In this document: positions 8,601 to 17,747 of the stretch, in pieces
Position numbering within the stretch: the first letter of the stretch is position 1
Layout of the letters: each line of letters starts with the position of its first letter
DNA from: Muribaculaceae bacterium
Lineage (GTDB): Bacteria; Bacteroidota; Bacteroidia; Bacteroidales; Muribaculaceae
Direction: 5' to 3'
Length of the DNA stretch: 34,958 bases
NCBI GenBank assembly: GCA_009775355.1
Contig: VSPN01000029.1
Span: 1 to 34,958 of the forward strand
Program-made: the position numbers and the translations under genes
The notes under the pieces: generated by a model
The model's input: the letters and a program-made list of their open reading frames with translations, nothing else
The model's database searches: none
What the model was told of the DNA's origin: nothing

Positions 8601-8870
8601 ATGAAGAAAGACACATACAGTTTGTCAGGCATACTCGGGGAATTGCCGCTTGAAGTCCAGACAAGGACAAAGTTGTCGTTAGCCATCGCCAACCGCATTG
8701 AGAATCTCATGCGCGAGAAAGGATATTCAAAGAAACAGTTTGCCGAGGCTCTTGGCCGAAGACCGAGCGAGATTACAAAGTGGCTTAGCGGAGAGCATAA
8801 CTTCACTATCGCCACACTTGCCCGTCTCTCGGCGTTCTTCGGTGAGCAGATCATTGCTGTTTCCGAGTGA
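8601..8870 (+). CDS. Small XRE-family helix-turn-helix regulator
   Basis: An 89-residue cytosolic protein with a Cro/C1-type helix-turn-helix at about residues 26-80; the recognition region is SKKQFAEALGRRPSEITKWLSG. The first ~25 residues form a short helical lead. The ATG at 8601 is chosen because longer readings would start inside the nitroreductase gene. It resembles HigA-like antitoxins and orphan XRE regulators of Bacteroidales. No toxin gene flanks it, so an orphan autoregulator or a controller of the upstream nitroreductase gene is more likely. Its last 20 bases overlap the 3' end of comEC on the opposite strand. Confidence 0.8.
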   Translation: MKKDTYSLSGILGELPLEVQTRTKLSLAIANRIENLMREKGYSKKQFAEALGRRPSEITKWLSGEHNFTIATLARLSAFFGEQIIAVSE

Positions 8871-10938
8871 ATTTTTCACCAGACGCGTTCTGAAGCTGGA
8901 CGCGGTGTAATAATATGCTGTCACGAGACAGTCGGTACGCCCCGTCGATTCTGATGGAATGGCATGGAATGCCGATGCTGTCGGCTTCGGCAAGTAGTGC
9001 GGCTTCTCTCTTTTTTCTTACTGTCGGATGTATCACTATGCGCCGTGGACGCGACTGACCGACTATTTCAGAGAGTGTTTCTCTGATTCCTCCCGACAGA
9101 ATGAGTATGTCGCAGTTGTAAGGAAGGTGAGGAGGTTCGGTCTCGGAGTCTCTTTTTCTTACTGTCCTGTCGATATTTAATATATGTCTTTGCGCGATTG
9201 AGCATGATGATATGCTGCCTCTATTGAATGTCAGGCCCTTTTCTTCGCCATGTTCTCTTTCTTGGTAAGCGATACTTACCGATCTGCTGTCTCTCTGAAC
9301 TATCAGATCCGACTTATTGCTTGCGCTGACAGGCGTAAGCACAGAAAATGTGAAACATAAGGCGAGAATTGCGAGACTCCATCTGTAAAACTTCTTTCGG
9401 TTGCCTCCGAGGATGACGGCGGCCATGGCGGCCATCGACAGCCATAAGACAACTGTTACGGCGGAAGGCGAGAAATTTATCGCCGAATCCGCGTTGCCGG
9501 TTATATAGTCAAGGTAGTAATTGAGCGCAGAAAGACCCGAATCAAGAATACTGCCGATTGTGTCTGTGACCATTGTTACAGGATAGATCACCCCGGATCC
9601 GCATGCCGCGAGTAGAAGATATGACACAGCCGCAACAAGATAAAGAGGCAGGAGAGGGAGCACAACCATGTTTGCCGGAAGAAACATAACAGGGACTGAT
9701 CCGAAATACCATGCGGAGATACACCATGTCCCGGCTGTAGCCACCCATGTGGAAAGCACCAGTGTGTAAGCATTGAAAATATGAGGATGACTGCGTCTGT
9801 CGATCGGAGTGAGCGGAGTCACGAAAAAGATAAGCGAGGACACACATGTGAAACTGAGCTGCAGTCCTGCGTCCATAAGCGAGGCTGGCGATAGGAGCAG
9901 AATGACAAATGTCGCCAGCAGCAGAGAGTTCCACGCCTGGTTTTTTCTCTCCATGAACACGCATATCACCATTGTGACCGACATAAGAGTGGCCCGTAAC
10001 GTAGAAGGCGCGCAACCGGTCAGAAATGCGTATCCGACGAGCAGTACTGCCGTTATGAGCAGTCTGTATCTGTAGAGTCCGAAGAAATTTATCGGGAAGA
10101 GAAGCCACAGCAGAATGCCGCCGATTATTGCTACGTGCATGCCGCTGAGCGCGAGCGTGTGCGATATTCCGGCATCGGCGAAGAGAGTCCTGGTGTCACT
10201 GTCAAGATAAGACCGGTCTCCGAGAAGTATCGTTATCAGAAAATATCGAGTCTCTTTCCGGAGAGAGGTTTTCTCGATGAATGCCTCAAGTCTGTCTCGG
10301 CAATCTGCGGCAGTACCGTGTAATGTGGTGTTATGTCCGGTACGTATTATACGGTTGCCTTCGCAGGTCGTAATGTATAGCAGACCTTTTGCCTTCATCC
10401 TGTCAGCGTGTCCGGTCGTAAAATGATTTTCCGAATCGGCGATTCTTTTCAGACTGACAGGCAGAATTATATTGTCATCTATGACGCAGTTGACCGCATC
10501 GCTTCTGACAATTATTTTAAGATTGTCGGCAGCCTGTCCCCTCCCGTTGCCGTCTGTGAGAGAACTGACCTCGACAACGCATCTGTCGCCTGCTGTGTCA
10601 TGATACACATCACGCACTCTTCCAGTGGCGAACCTGAATCTGCCGGGATCGCCCTCAATTGTATAAGGTCTGTTGAGGTCGTAGGTGAGAATGCCGGTGC
10701 CGATAAAGACAAGAAATATCCAGAAGTGGTGGTATTTGTTTATGTAATAAGATTTTACCGGGTCATCATGCTGTCTTGAAAGAAGGAAATATATTATACA
10801 CCCTGCGCCTATGAACAGCGGGGATGTCCACATTGACAATCCCGCGCGGGCGAGAAGTATCCCTGCGCATAGTCCGGCGAGGGGCACAAGCATAGGTGCT
10901 GTCAGGGCATTCCGAGATCCTGTTTCCATATCTCCCAT
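8851..10938 (-). CDS. comEC: ComEC/Rec2 family DNA-uptake channel protein
   Basis: Inner-membrane protein of 695 residues. Hydrophobic helices occur at about 10-85. A soluble DUF4131/OB-like segment follows at about 90-200. The competence domain spans about 220-510 and contains ALSGMHVAIIGG (canonical LALSGLH) and GCAPSTLRA. In the family it transports single-stranded DNA into the cytosol. The C-terminal ~150 residues contain CDILILSGG but no HxHxDH metal-binding motif, so the metallo-beta-lactamase-like nuclease domain of longer ComEC proteins is absent or degenerate. The start at 10938 overlaps aroE by 37 bp; Met4 (10929) is an alternative. It is the last gene of the minus-strand run. Confidence 0.87.
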   Translation of the reverse strand: MGDMETGSRNALTAPMLVPLAGLCAGILLARAGLSMWTSPLFIGAGCIIYFLLSRQHDDPVKSYYINKYHHFWIFLVFIGTGILTYDLNRPYTIEGDPGRFRFATGRVRDVYHDTAGDRCVVEVSSLTDGNGRGQAADNLKIIVRSDAVNCVIDDNIILPVSLKRIADSENHFTTGHADRMKAKGLLYITTCEGNRIIRTGHNTTLHGTAADCRDRLEAFIEKTSLRKETRYFLITILLGDRSYLDSDTRTLFADAGISHTLALSGMHVAIIGGILLWLLFPINFFGLYRYRLLITAVLLVGYAFLTGCAPSTLRATLMSVTMVICVFMERKNQAWNSLLLATFVILLLSPASLMDAGLQLSFTCVSSLIFFVTPLTPIDRRSHPHIFNAYTLVLSTWVATAGTWCISAWYFGSVPVMFLPANMVVLPLLPLYLVAAVSYLLLAACGSGVIYPVTMVTDTIGSILDSGLSALNYYLDYITGNADSAINFSPSAVTVVLWLSMAAMAAVILGGNRKKFYRWSLAILALCFTFSVLTPVSASNKSDLIVQRDSRSVSIAYQEREHGEEKGLTFNRGSISSCSIAQRHILNIDRTVRKRDSETEPPHLPYNCDILILSGGIRETLSEIVGQSRPRRIVIHPTVRKKREAALLAEADSIGIPCHSIRIDGAYRLSRDSILLHRVQLQNASGEKFTRKQQ

Positions 10939-11660
10939 GCGCTCTCCGCCTGTCGGTGAAGCATCTCAAGGCCGTTCTTTACTACTGCGCCTTTTTCTGC
11001 GCTCTTTTTCATGAACAGAGTGACTTCCGGGTTATAGATGAGATCATAGCATATATGATCCGGTGTAAGCGCGTCATAGGGTATAGGCGGACAGAATTCT
11101 GTAGATGGATGCATTCCTACAGGGGTTGTATTGACTATTATTTTATGCCCGCAGATCAGACCGGCAGTGAGATCCTCATACCCGATTATGCCGTTGCCGG
11201 GGGTGCGTGAAACGAAAGTCACATCCGTATCGAGACTGCGCAGCGCATAGGTAACTGCCTTCGACGCGCCTCCGGTGCCGAGCACCAATGCTTTCCGTTT
11301 CTCTTGTCCGAGCAGAGGAGAGAGACTGTCGCGAAATGCCGACCAGTCCGTATTATGCCCGGTCAGACGCGTATTTCCCTGAATGTCGCGCCGGATACTG
11401 ATGACGTTCACAGCACCGATCGCGGCAGCCTCTTCCGAGAGAGAATCAAGAAACGGCATGATGCTTTCCTTATGCGGAATCGTCACATTGAGTCCGCACA
11501 GGCCGCTGTGCAGTGAAAGAAAATCTGGGAAATTTTCAGCCGATTCCAAAGGATAAAGGCGGTATTCCCCCGCGATGCCCTCTCTCCGGAATTTGTTGTT
11601 GAAGTAACTTGCCGAAAAAGAGTGCCCGAGGGGAAACCCGATAAGACCGAGACTGATCAT
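10902..11660 (-). CDS. aroE: Shikimate dehydrogenase
   Basis: NADP-dependent reduction of 3-dehydroshikimate to shikimate in aromatic amino acid synthesis. At 252 residues it is slightly shorter than the ~270 usual. GLIGFPLGHSFSASYF at the N-terminus and NVTIPHKES with catalytic Lys64 bind shikimate; Asp105 in GHNTDW is its catalytic partner. GTGGASKA (128-135) is the nucleotide-binding loop and NTTPVGMHP closes the cofactor site. It lies 20 bp downstream of the M13 peptidase gene and overlaps comEC by 37 bp, so it is probably co-transcribed with both; there is no obvious functional relation. Confidence 0.95.
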   Translation of the reverse strand: MISLGLIGFPLGHSFSASYFNNKFRREGIAGEYRLYPLESAENFPDFLSLHSGLCGLNVTIPHKESIMPFLDSLSEEAAAIGAVNVISIRRDIQGNTRLTGHNTDWSAFRDSLSPLLGQEKRKALVLGTGGASKAVTYALRSLDTDVTFVSRTPGNGIIGYEDLTAGLICGHKIIVNTTPVGMHPSTEFCPPIPYDALTPDHICYDLIYNPEVTLFMKKSAEKGAVVKNGLEMLHRQAESAWEIWKQDLGMP

Positions 11661-11680
11661 GTGTTTACGGGTTGAAGAGA

Positions 11681-13642
11681 CTACCAGATTATAACTCTTT
11701 CTTGTCCGGTACGGAACATCGCGTCTCCTTCTCTGATCTCGAATGCCTCGATAAATTCGTCGATATTCTTCAGAGTGACATTTACCCTGTTGACAGCAAG
11801 AGAATGCGGATCATTCTGGTTGCGCACCAGAATCTCTTCCGGTCTGATGTTGGAGGCCCACACGCCGGCATAGGCGAGATAGAACCTCTGCAGTCCGGTA
11901 TATCCATCAATATCGGGAGCGGAAGCATTGCCCAACGAATCCTGATATGCCGTAAGCGCAACTCGCAGACCGCCCTGGTCGGCTATATTCTCACCGAGGG
12001 TGAATTTGCCGTTGGCATGTACGCCAGGAGCGACTTCCACATTGTCGAACTGTCTGACGAGACGTTCGGTAAGTGCCTTGAATTTCTCCTCATCTTCATC
12101 AGTCCACCAGTTTACAAGATTTCCGTGCATGTCATATCGTCGGCCGCTGTCATCGAAGCCATGAGTCATCTCGTGTCCGATAACGACGCCGATAGCCCCG
12201 TAGTTCTGGGCATCGTCAGCCTCGATATCGAAAAATGGTGGCTGCAGTATTCCTGCCGGGAAGCAGATCTCGTTGGTGAGAGGGGAGTAGTATGCGTTTA
12301 CAGTCTGAGGTGTCATGTACCATTCATCCTTGTCGACGGGCTTGTCCATCTTGGAATAGTTGTCGCGGGTGAACCATTCTGATGCGGCAAGCACATTCTC
12401 GAGATAGGATTTAGAAGGATCTATGCTTATGCCGGAATAGTCTTTCCATTTGTCTGGGTAACCTATCTTGACTTTGAGGGCGGCGAGTTTCTCGAGAGCT
12501 TTCGCTTTTGTAGTGTCGCTCATCCATGCCAGAGAACTGATATGTTTGCCGAGCGCTGTGCGCAGGTTCTCGACGAGACGCACCATATATTCCTTGTTCT
12601 CACTCGGAAAGTACTTCTTGACGTAAAGCTGTCCCACCGCCTCGCCGAACATTGAGTTTGGTATTGCCATGGCCCGTTTCCAGAGCGGTTTCTTCTCTTC
12701 GATCCCCGACATTACCCTGCTGAACATTTCGAAATCGGCATCATAGAACGCATCTCCGAGCACTCCAGTAGAGGATGAGACTGCTCCGAATGCCATAAGA
12801 TCCTTGATTTGACGGTCGGTGAGACCGGGATAATGACGGTTTATGAATTCCATGTATCCCGGCGATGATACGTTCACCCTTTCTGGCTTGCCGAGACCTG
12901 AAAGCCTGAAGATCTCTACCCACGGGAAGTTGGGATAGTCTTCCGTCAGCTGGCTTATGGTACGCACATTGTAACCGGCCAGTGGGTCACGACGTTCTTC
13001 TCTTGTCTTTTTGTGGCGGGCGTATTCGGTCTCGATTTCGACTACTGTCGCGCTGATGCGTTCAGCAGCCTCTCTGTCATATCCCGCAAGTTCCATCACT
13101 TTGACAATGTAGTCGCGGTATGCTGAAAGTATGCGGTCGTTTGTCTCGTTCTTTTCAAGGTAATAGTCTCTGTCTCCCAGTCCCAGTCCTGCTTCCATCA
13201 CGTGGAGCATGTTTCTGTCGGAGTCTCCGGGGTCGGGACCTACGCCGTAGCCGAAAAAGGTACTGTCCAGTCCGAACGAAAGCCATGCCACTGTCTCAGC
13301 CAGTTTATCTTGACCGAAACTCTCTATCCGCTCAAGGATAGGCCGCAAAGGGCTGTTCCCCTCTTTGTTGCGGCGCTCCATATCCATACCCATGGCATAG
13401 AGGTCGCTTATCTTCTGGGCGACGGTCCCTTTTACGCCCGCATCAGGATCTTTGGAGAGAGACTCGATCAGGTTGCGCACATTGTCGCGGGCCTCTTCTG
13501 CGAGAACATTAAACGTTCCGAACTGCGAGTATTCACCCTCGATGGGGTGGCTCTTCTGCCAGCCGCCACACGCGTGGCTGTAGAAGTCATGTCGTGGATC
13601 GACGGTAAGGTCGAGGTTATCGCGGTTTATTCCTTTTTTCAT
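11681..13642 (-). CDS. M13-family zinc metallopeptidase (PepO/neprilysin type)
   Basis: A 653-residue oligopeptidase. HEMTH gives zinc ligands His490 and His494 with catalytic Glu491. Glu551 and Asp555 in GENIADQGG complete the site. NAYYSPLTNEICFPAGILQPP upstream of the zinc motif is the family's substrate-binding stretch. The protein begins directly with the conserved NLDLTVDPRHDFYSHACGGW-type segment, with no signal peptide or lipobox. The only upstream in-frame codons before a stop at 13691-13693 lack a plausible start, so a cytosolic enzyme is inferred, unlike many M13 members that are secreted or membrane-bound. The C-terminus VIIW replaces the usual CxxW ending. A 100-bp gap separates it from the ABC-F gene. 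Confidence 0.92.
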   Translation of the reverse strand: MKKGINRDNLDLTVDPRHDFYSHACGGWQKSHPIEGEYSQFGTFNVLAEEARDNVRNLIESLSKDPDAGVKGTVAQKISDLYAMGMDMERRNKEGNSPLRPILERIESFGQDKLAETVAWLSFGLDSTFFGYGVGPDPGDSDRNMLHVMEAGLGLGDRDYYLEKNETNDRILSAYRDYIVKVMELAGYDREAAERISATVVEIETEYARHKKTREERRDPLAGYNVRTISQLTEDYPNFPWVEIFRLSGLGKPERVNVSSPGYMEFINRHYPGLTDRQIKDLMAFGAVSSSTGVLGDAFYDADFEMFSRVMSGIEEKKPLWKRAMAIPNSMFGEAVGQLYVKKYFPSENKEYMVRLVENLRTALGKHISSLAWMSDTTKAKALEKLAALKVKIGYPDKWKDYSGISIDPSKSYLENVLAASEWFTRDNYSKMDKPVDKDEWYMTPQTVNAYYSPLTNEICFPAGILQPPFFDIEADDAQNYGAIGVVIGHEMTHGFDDSGRRYDMHGNLVNWWTDEDEEKFKALTERLVRQFDNVEVAPGVHANGKFTLGENIADQGGLRVALTAYQDSLGNASAPDIDGYTGLQRFYLAYAGVWASNIRPEEILVRNQNDPHSLAVNRVNVTLKNIDEFIEAFEIREGDAMFRTGQERVIIW

Positions 13643-13649
13643 CGTCTTT

Positions 13650-13667
13650 AGAGCTTGTTTAATAATA
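13650..13667. repeat. Dispersed 18-bp intergenic repeat, copy 1
   Basis: AGAGCTTGTTTAATAATA lies just upstream of the M13 peptidase start (8 bp from the ATG, gene on the minus strand). An identical copy is at 34831-34848. Confidence 0.6.
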
Positions 13668-13742
13668 AATATTACCGTCAGGGAGGTTAGTCACCGGGCA
13701 GATTTTCGCTTGTGATGTTTCTGCTTCTGCACTATACGGTGA

Positions 13743-15698
13743 TTATTTGCCAAGTTCTTCGAGAAGGGAGGAGGCTTCTTCCCATCGGGCCATTGCTTCT
13801 TCAAGAGTCTTCTGAGTATGCTCATATCCCGACAATACTTCAGGTGATGCGTCTCCGCCCGACATCTTGTCCTCATACTCTCCGAGTTTCTTCTCAAGTT
13901 CTCCGATCTCGGCCTCTGCGGCTTTGACCTCCTTTTCGGCGCGGCTCACGGCTTTGGCGCGTTCTTTCTGCTCGGCATATGAGAGCTTGCGGCTCTCCTT
14001 GCTGTCGGGTCCGGATTCCTCTGGGACTTGGGTGTCGCTTCCTGTAACCGGACGTTTTGTTGATTTTGTCAGCTCCAGCTGGTTGAGGCTGTCAAGGTTC
14101 TTCTTGCTCAGGAATTCATATATGCCACCGATATTCTCTCGCACCTTTCCGTCGCCGAACTCATATACCTTCTCCACAAGTCCGTCAAGGAAATAGCGGT
14201 CATGGCTGACAACGATGACAGTGCCTCCGAAGTCTCTGATAGCCTCTTTCAGAATCTCTTTTGTCTTGATGTCGAGATGATTGGTCGGCTCGTCGAGAAT
14301 CAGAAAGTTGACCGGCTCAAGCAGAAGTCTTATCATGGCCAGACGGGTCTTCTCGCCTCCTGAAAGCACTTTGACCTTCTTGTCGGAGGCTTCGCCGCCG
14401 AACATGAACGCGCCGAGAATGTCTCTGACTTTTGTCCGCATGTCGCCTGTGGCCACGTTGTCGATTGTCTCGAATACAGTAAGTTCACCGTCGAGCATCT
14501 GTGCCTGATTCTGTGCGAAATAACCGATCTGCACGTTGTGCCCGATCTTTAATGTGCCGGTATATGGGATTTCTCCCATTATACACTTTACAAATGTGGA
14601 TTTCCCTTCTCCGTTCTTTCCGACAAATGCCACTTTCTCTCCTCTGCGGATTGTGAATTCGGCATGATCGAACACCTGGTGCCCGTCATATGCCTTTCCG
14701 ACGTTTTCAGCAATCAGCGGAAAATCGCCTGACCTGGAGGCCGGAGGGAATTTCAGACGAAGACGGGAGTTGTCGACCTCGTCAACCTCTATGGGAATGA
14801 TCTTCTCAAGCTGCTTGATGCGGCTCTGTACCTGAATGGCTTTGGTGGCCTGATAGCGGAACCGCTCGATAAAGGCCTCAATGTCGGCGATCTGCTTCTG
14901 CTGATTCTCGTATGCACGCATCTGCTGCTCGATGCGTTCCTTGCGGAGTTCGACAAACCGCGAATAGTTTACCTTATAGTCGTAGGCTTTGCCGCATGAG
15001 ATCTCGATGGTGCGTTTAGTCACGTTATCAAGAAAGGCGCGGTCATGGCTGACAAGCACGACGGCCTTAGCCTTTGTCTGCATGAAATGCTCAAGCCATT
15101 GTATCGACTCTATGTCAAGATGGTTTGTCGGCTCGTCGAGAAGCAACACGTCGGGTCTGCGCAGAAGAATCTTGGCGAGCTCGATACGCATGCGCCATCC
15201 TCCGGAAAACTCATGGGTGGGGCGGTCGAAGTCATCACGGCTGAATCCGAGGCCGACGAGTGTTGACTCGACTTCCGCATCCATATTCGAGGCTCCCTCT
15301 ATGTCAAGGCGTTCGTTAAGGAATGTGAGGCGTTCGATCAGCCTGTGATATTCTTCAGATTCATAATCTTCAGATTCGGCAAGACGCATGTTGACGCTGT
15401 CGATTTCCTCTTTTATGCCGATTATGTCGTTGAAAGCCTTTTTGGTCTCGTTGATGAGAGTCGTGTCGTCGGCAAGTTTCATCTGCTGTGGCAGATAGCC
15501 GATGGTAATGTCATTGGGTTTGCCGATCGAGCCTGATGTCGGCTCCTCCGCTCCGGCGAGTATTTTCAGCAATGTGGATTTGCCTGCGCCGTTTTTGCCT
15601 GTCAGGGCTATCTTGTCTGTGTCGTTGATGACAAAGCTTATGTCGTTGAACAGTGGGCGTGCGGAAAATTCCACACTCAGGTTATTGATTGAGATCAT
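13743..15698 (-). CDS. ABC-F family ATPase (ribosome-associated type)
   Basis: Cytosolic protein of 651 residues with two ABC ATPase domains and no membrane segments. Walker A sites are GKNGAGKST (34-42) and GKNGEGKST (near 358). The signature motifs are FSGGWRMR and LSGGEKTRL, each followed by LLLDEPTNHLDIE or LILDEPTNHLDIK. The inter-domain linker (about 235-325, rich in R, K, Q and E) is the P-site tRNA interaction motif region. The last ~90 residues are a charged coiled coil, as in Uup/YdiF-type members. Such proteins act on the ribosome during translation or relieve stalling; an antibiotic-resistance role cannot be told from sequence. It is 44 bp downstream of the helicase gene. Confidence 0.92.
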   Translation of the reverse strand: MISINNLSVEFSARPLFNDISFVINDTDKIALTGKNGAGKSTLLKILAGAEEPTSGSIGKPNDITIGYLPQQMKLADDTTLINETKKAFNDIIGIKEEIDSVNMRLAESEDYESEEYHRLIERLTFLNERLDIEGASNMDAEVESTLVGLGFSRDDFDRPTHEFSGGWRMRIELAKILLRRPDVLLLDEPTNHLDIESIQWLEHFMQTKAKAVVLVSHDRAFLDNVTKRTIEISCGKAYDYKVNYSRFVELRKERIEQQMRAYENQQKQIADIEAFIERFRYQATKAIQVQSRIKQLEKIIPIEVDEVDNSRLRLKFPPASRSGDFPLIAENVGKAYDGHQVFDHAEFTIRRGEKVAFVGKNGEGKSTFVKCIMGEIPYTGTLKIGHNVQIGYFAQNQAQMLDGELTVFETIDNVATGDMRTKVRDILGAFMFGGEASDKKVKVLSGGEKTRLAMIRLLLEPVNFLILDEPTNHLDIKTKEILKEAIRDFGGTVIVVSHDRYFLDGLVEKVYEFGDGKVRENIGGIYEFLSKKNLDSLNQLELTKSTKRPVTGSDTQVPEESGPDSKESRKLSYAEQKERAKAVSRAEKEVKAAEAEIGELEKKLGEYEDKMSGGDASPEVLSGYEHTQKTLEEAMARWEEASSLLEELGK

Positions 15699-15702
15699 AA
15701 TT

Positions 15703-15710
15703 CAAAATTA
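15703..15710 (-). promoter_or_regulatory. Candidate -7 element for the ABC-F gene
   Basis: On the minus strand TAATTTTG fits TAnnTTTG only 5 bp before the ATG, implying a leaderless or almost leaderless transcript. A second near-match lies at 15713-15721. No good -33 TTG is seen at the right distance, so the site is tentative. Confidence 0.35.
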
Positions 15711-15723
15711 CACAAAATTTATC

Positions 15724-15738
15724 GAAATGACTCATTTC
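15724..15738. promoter_or_regulatory. Palindrome between helicase and ABC-F genes
   Basis: GAAATGA-C-TCATTTC is a perfect 7-bp inverted repeat with one central base, about 26 bp upstream of the ABC-F start and 5 bp past the helicase stop. It is not followed by a T-run on the minus strand, so an operator is more likely than a terminator. Confidence 0.35.
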
Positions 15739-15742
15739 ATCA

Positions 15743-17740
15743 TTATTTTTTGAGACAATCTGTCTGATCCCGGTCTTCACCGGCATGGGATTCTTGGTCA
15801 AGCCGCCTGACATAGCTCAACAGCTTGCGGTAGAATGGATGCGATGACATGGTTGTGGCGTTGCCTATGATGATCAGTTTCATTCTGGCGCGAGTCATGG
15901 CTACATTCATCCGGCGCAGATCGCGAAGAAAGCCAATGTCGCCTCTTTCGTTGGAGCGTACAAGCGAAATCACCACTATGTCGCTTTCCCTTCCCTGAAA
16001 ACCGTCCACTGTATTTACTGTTATCTGTTTCCTCAACTCGCGTAAATACGGTGTCGATGCAATTAGCCGTCTGAGATACCTGACCTGGGCCCTGTATGGA
16101 GATATCACAGCAATGTCGATCCGTTCGTCGGCAATCCGTCGTTTGCCGATCTTGTCGATGTAGTTCTGCAGTGTCTGTAGTGTCAGCAGAGCCTCGTCTT
16201 TATTGATTCTGCCATGTGTCTCTCCTGCAAGAGCCTCGGCAAACGTCATGTTGTGTGACTGTGGCTTATCATTTCCTGATTCGTCATAACCGGCTTCATC
16301 TTCGGGTTCTTCCTTGATCAGTTCAGATGAATCTATCCATTCCACAGGGATGTCAAGGTCGAGAATTCCTCGGTTGCTGACTTCAGGAGCGGCCTGCATC
16401 GCACCGTTGTAGAACCACTCGCTCGGGAATCTCATGATATTTTCATGCATGCGGTATTGCAAGGTGAGTAGTACCACGCATTCAGGATGATTTGTTACTA
16501 CTCTTTCCATCAGCGATACGCCCAGACCTTGTTTAAGAGCCTCATGGCATTTGACCGTGGGAGGCAGCTGGCAGTGGTCGCCGGCAAATATGACCCTCCC
16601 GGCTCTTCGCATGGGTATGAGGCTGGCCGCCTCAAGAGCCTGTGCGGCCTCGTCGATAAAGAGCGTGGAGAACTTCATGCCGTCGAGAAGGTGGCTTGAG
16701 CTGCCCACAAGGGTTGAGGCTATCACGCGAGCCTCCCTGAAGATATCGCCATTTATGCGAATCTCAAGTTCTGTGGCGCGACTCCGCAACCGGTCAATCT
16801 TCTGATGCCATTGATCCGAATGTCTCCGTGCCATACGTAGCTCGCGCAAGTCTTTTCTGATTTTCCAAAGGGTGGGGTAGTCGGGGTGGGCTTCAAACCT
16901 CCTTTCATATGTAAACGACAGCATTTTGTCATTCACACGTGTCGGGTTGCCGATCCGCAGCACATTGATGCCACGGTCGGTGAGCCGTTCGCAAATCAGG
17001 TCGACTGCTGAGTTGCTCTGTGCGCACACAAGCACCTGACTTTCGCGTCTGAGGGTCTCATATATGGCCTCGACGAGAGTTGTTGTCTTTCCTGTGCCCG
17101 GAGGTCCGTGCACGACAGCGATCTCTTTTGCGGCCACAACTTTGTTTACCCCTTTCTGTTGTGACGGATTCAGATATGGAAATCCGAGCGGTGCGAATTT
17201 ATGTTCTGACGCTTTGCGACCGGAATATATGAGGTCGCGCAGTTCGGCGAGACGACCGCGTGCAGAGACTGTCCGGTCTATCGCGTCGAACATGGTCTTG
17301 TAGCTTGTCTCGTCGAACGACAGCATTATTCCCGGTCTCTGTCCGTTGCCTGGAGAGGGGAGAAGCGCTTTCTCAGGAATCTCAACAACCATCCGGTCAC
17401 CGTCGACATAACTCACGCTCCCGTTGAAACAGCTTCTGATGTATTTGTTTCCGCTGTCCTCGATGAAGAACATCACCGGGCGTCCGAATTCGAAATTGTG
17501 CTCTGCTTCCGATTCTTCAGTGCGAAACACCTCGATGATGCGTTGGTTTAACGAATTATGGCGAACATCTCCGATTCTTATGGGAAACCATGCGTTGCCG
17601 TTTTCGACAAGACGCGATATTCCTGTTCTGTCGGCGGCCTCTGTAAATGCCTCCTTCTCGGCATGGTATTCGAGTTGCAGAAGACGGCGCTGTTCGGCCA
17701 GAATTGCACCGGGAGATGAAAAATTTTTCTTTTCTTTCAT
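15743..17740 (-). CDS. UPF1/IGHMBP2-like superfamily 1 helicase
   Basis: A 665-residue SF1B-type DNA/RNA helicase. Motif I is GPPGTGKTTT with Lys218, motif II is FIDEAAQALE, motif III GDHCQLPPT, motif IV LQYRMHENIM, motif V VNTVDGFQGRESD and motif VI NVAMTRARMKLIIIG. The N-terminal ~190 residues form the beta-barrel-like region of IGHMBP2 relatives. Such bacterial proteins are widespread in Bacteroidota; their physiological role is poorly defined. The ATG at 17740 is only ~8 bp from a good promoter -7 element, suggesting a very short leader. The gene is divergent from the citrate lyase operon, whose promoter lies ~150 bp away. Confidence 0.9.
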   Translation of the reverse strand: MKEKKNFSSPGAILAEQRRLLQLEYHAEKEAFTEAADRTGISRLVENGNAWFPIRIGDVRHNSLNQRIIEVFRTEESEAEHNFEFGRPVMFFIEDSGNKYIRSCFNGSVSYVDGDRMVVEIPEKALLPSPGNGQRPGIMLSFDETSYKTMFDAIDRTVSARGRLAELRDLIYSGRKASEHKFAPLGFPYLNPSQQKGVNKVVAAKEIAVVHGPPGTGKTTTLVEAIYETLRRESQVLVCAQSNSAVDLICERLTDRGINVLRIGNPTRVNDKMLSFTYERRFEAHPDYPTLWKIRKDLRELRMARRHSDQWHQKIDRLRSRATELEIRINGDIFREARVIASTLVGSSSHLLDGMKFSTLFIDEAAQALEAASLIPMRRAGRVIFAGDHCQLPPTVKCHEALKQGLGVSLMERVVTNHPECVVLLTLQYRMHENIMRFPSEWFYNGAMQAAPEVSNRGILDLDIPVEWIDSSELIKEEPEDEAGYDESGNDKPQSHNMTFAEALAGETHGRINKDEALLTLQTLQNYIDKIGKRRIADERIDIAVISPYRAQVRYLRRLIASTPYLRELRKQITVNTVDGFQGRESDIVVISLVRSNERGDIGFLRDLRRMNVAMTRARMKLIIIGNATTMSSHPFYRKLLSYVRRLDQESHAGEDRDQTDCLKK

Positions 17741-17747
17741 TGCATGG

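Noticed and set aside
8601..8870. HigBA-type toxin-antitoxin system
   Set aside because: The XRE protein is antitoxin-like, but no toxin-sized partner is adjacent; the neighbours are a nitroreductase and comEC.
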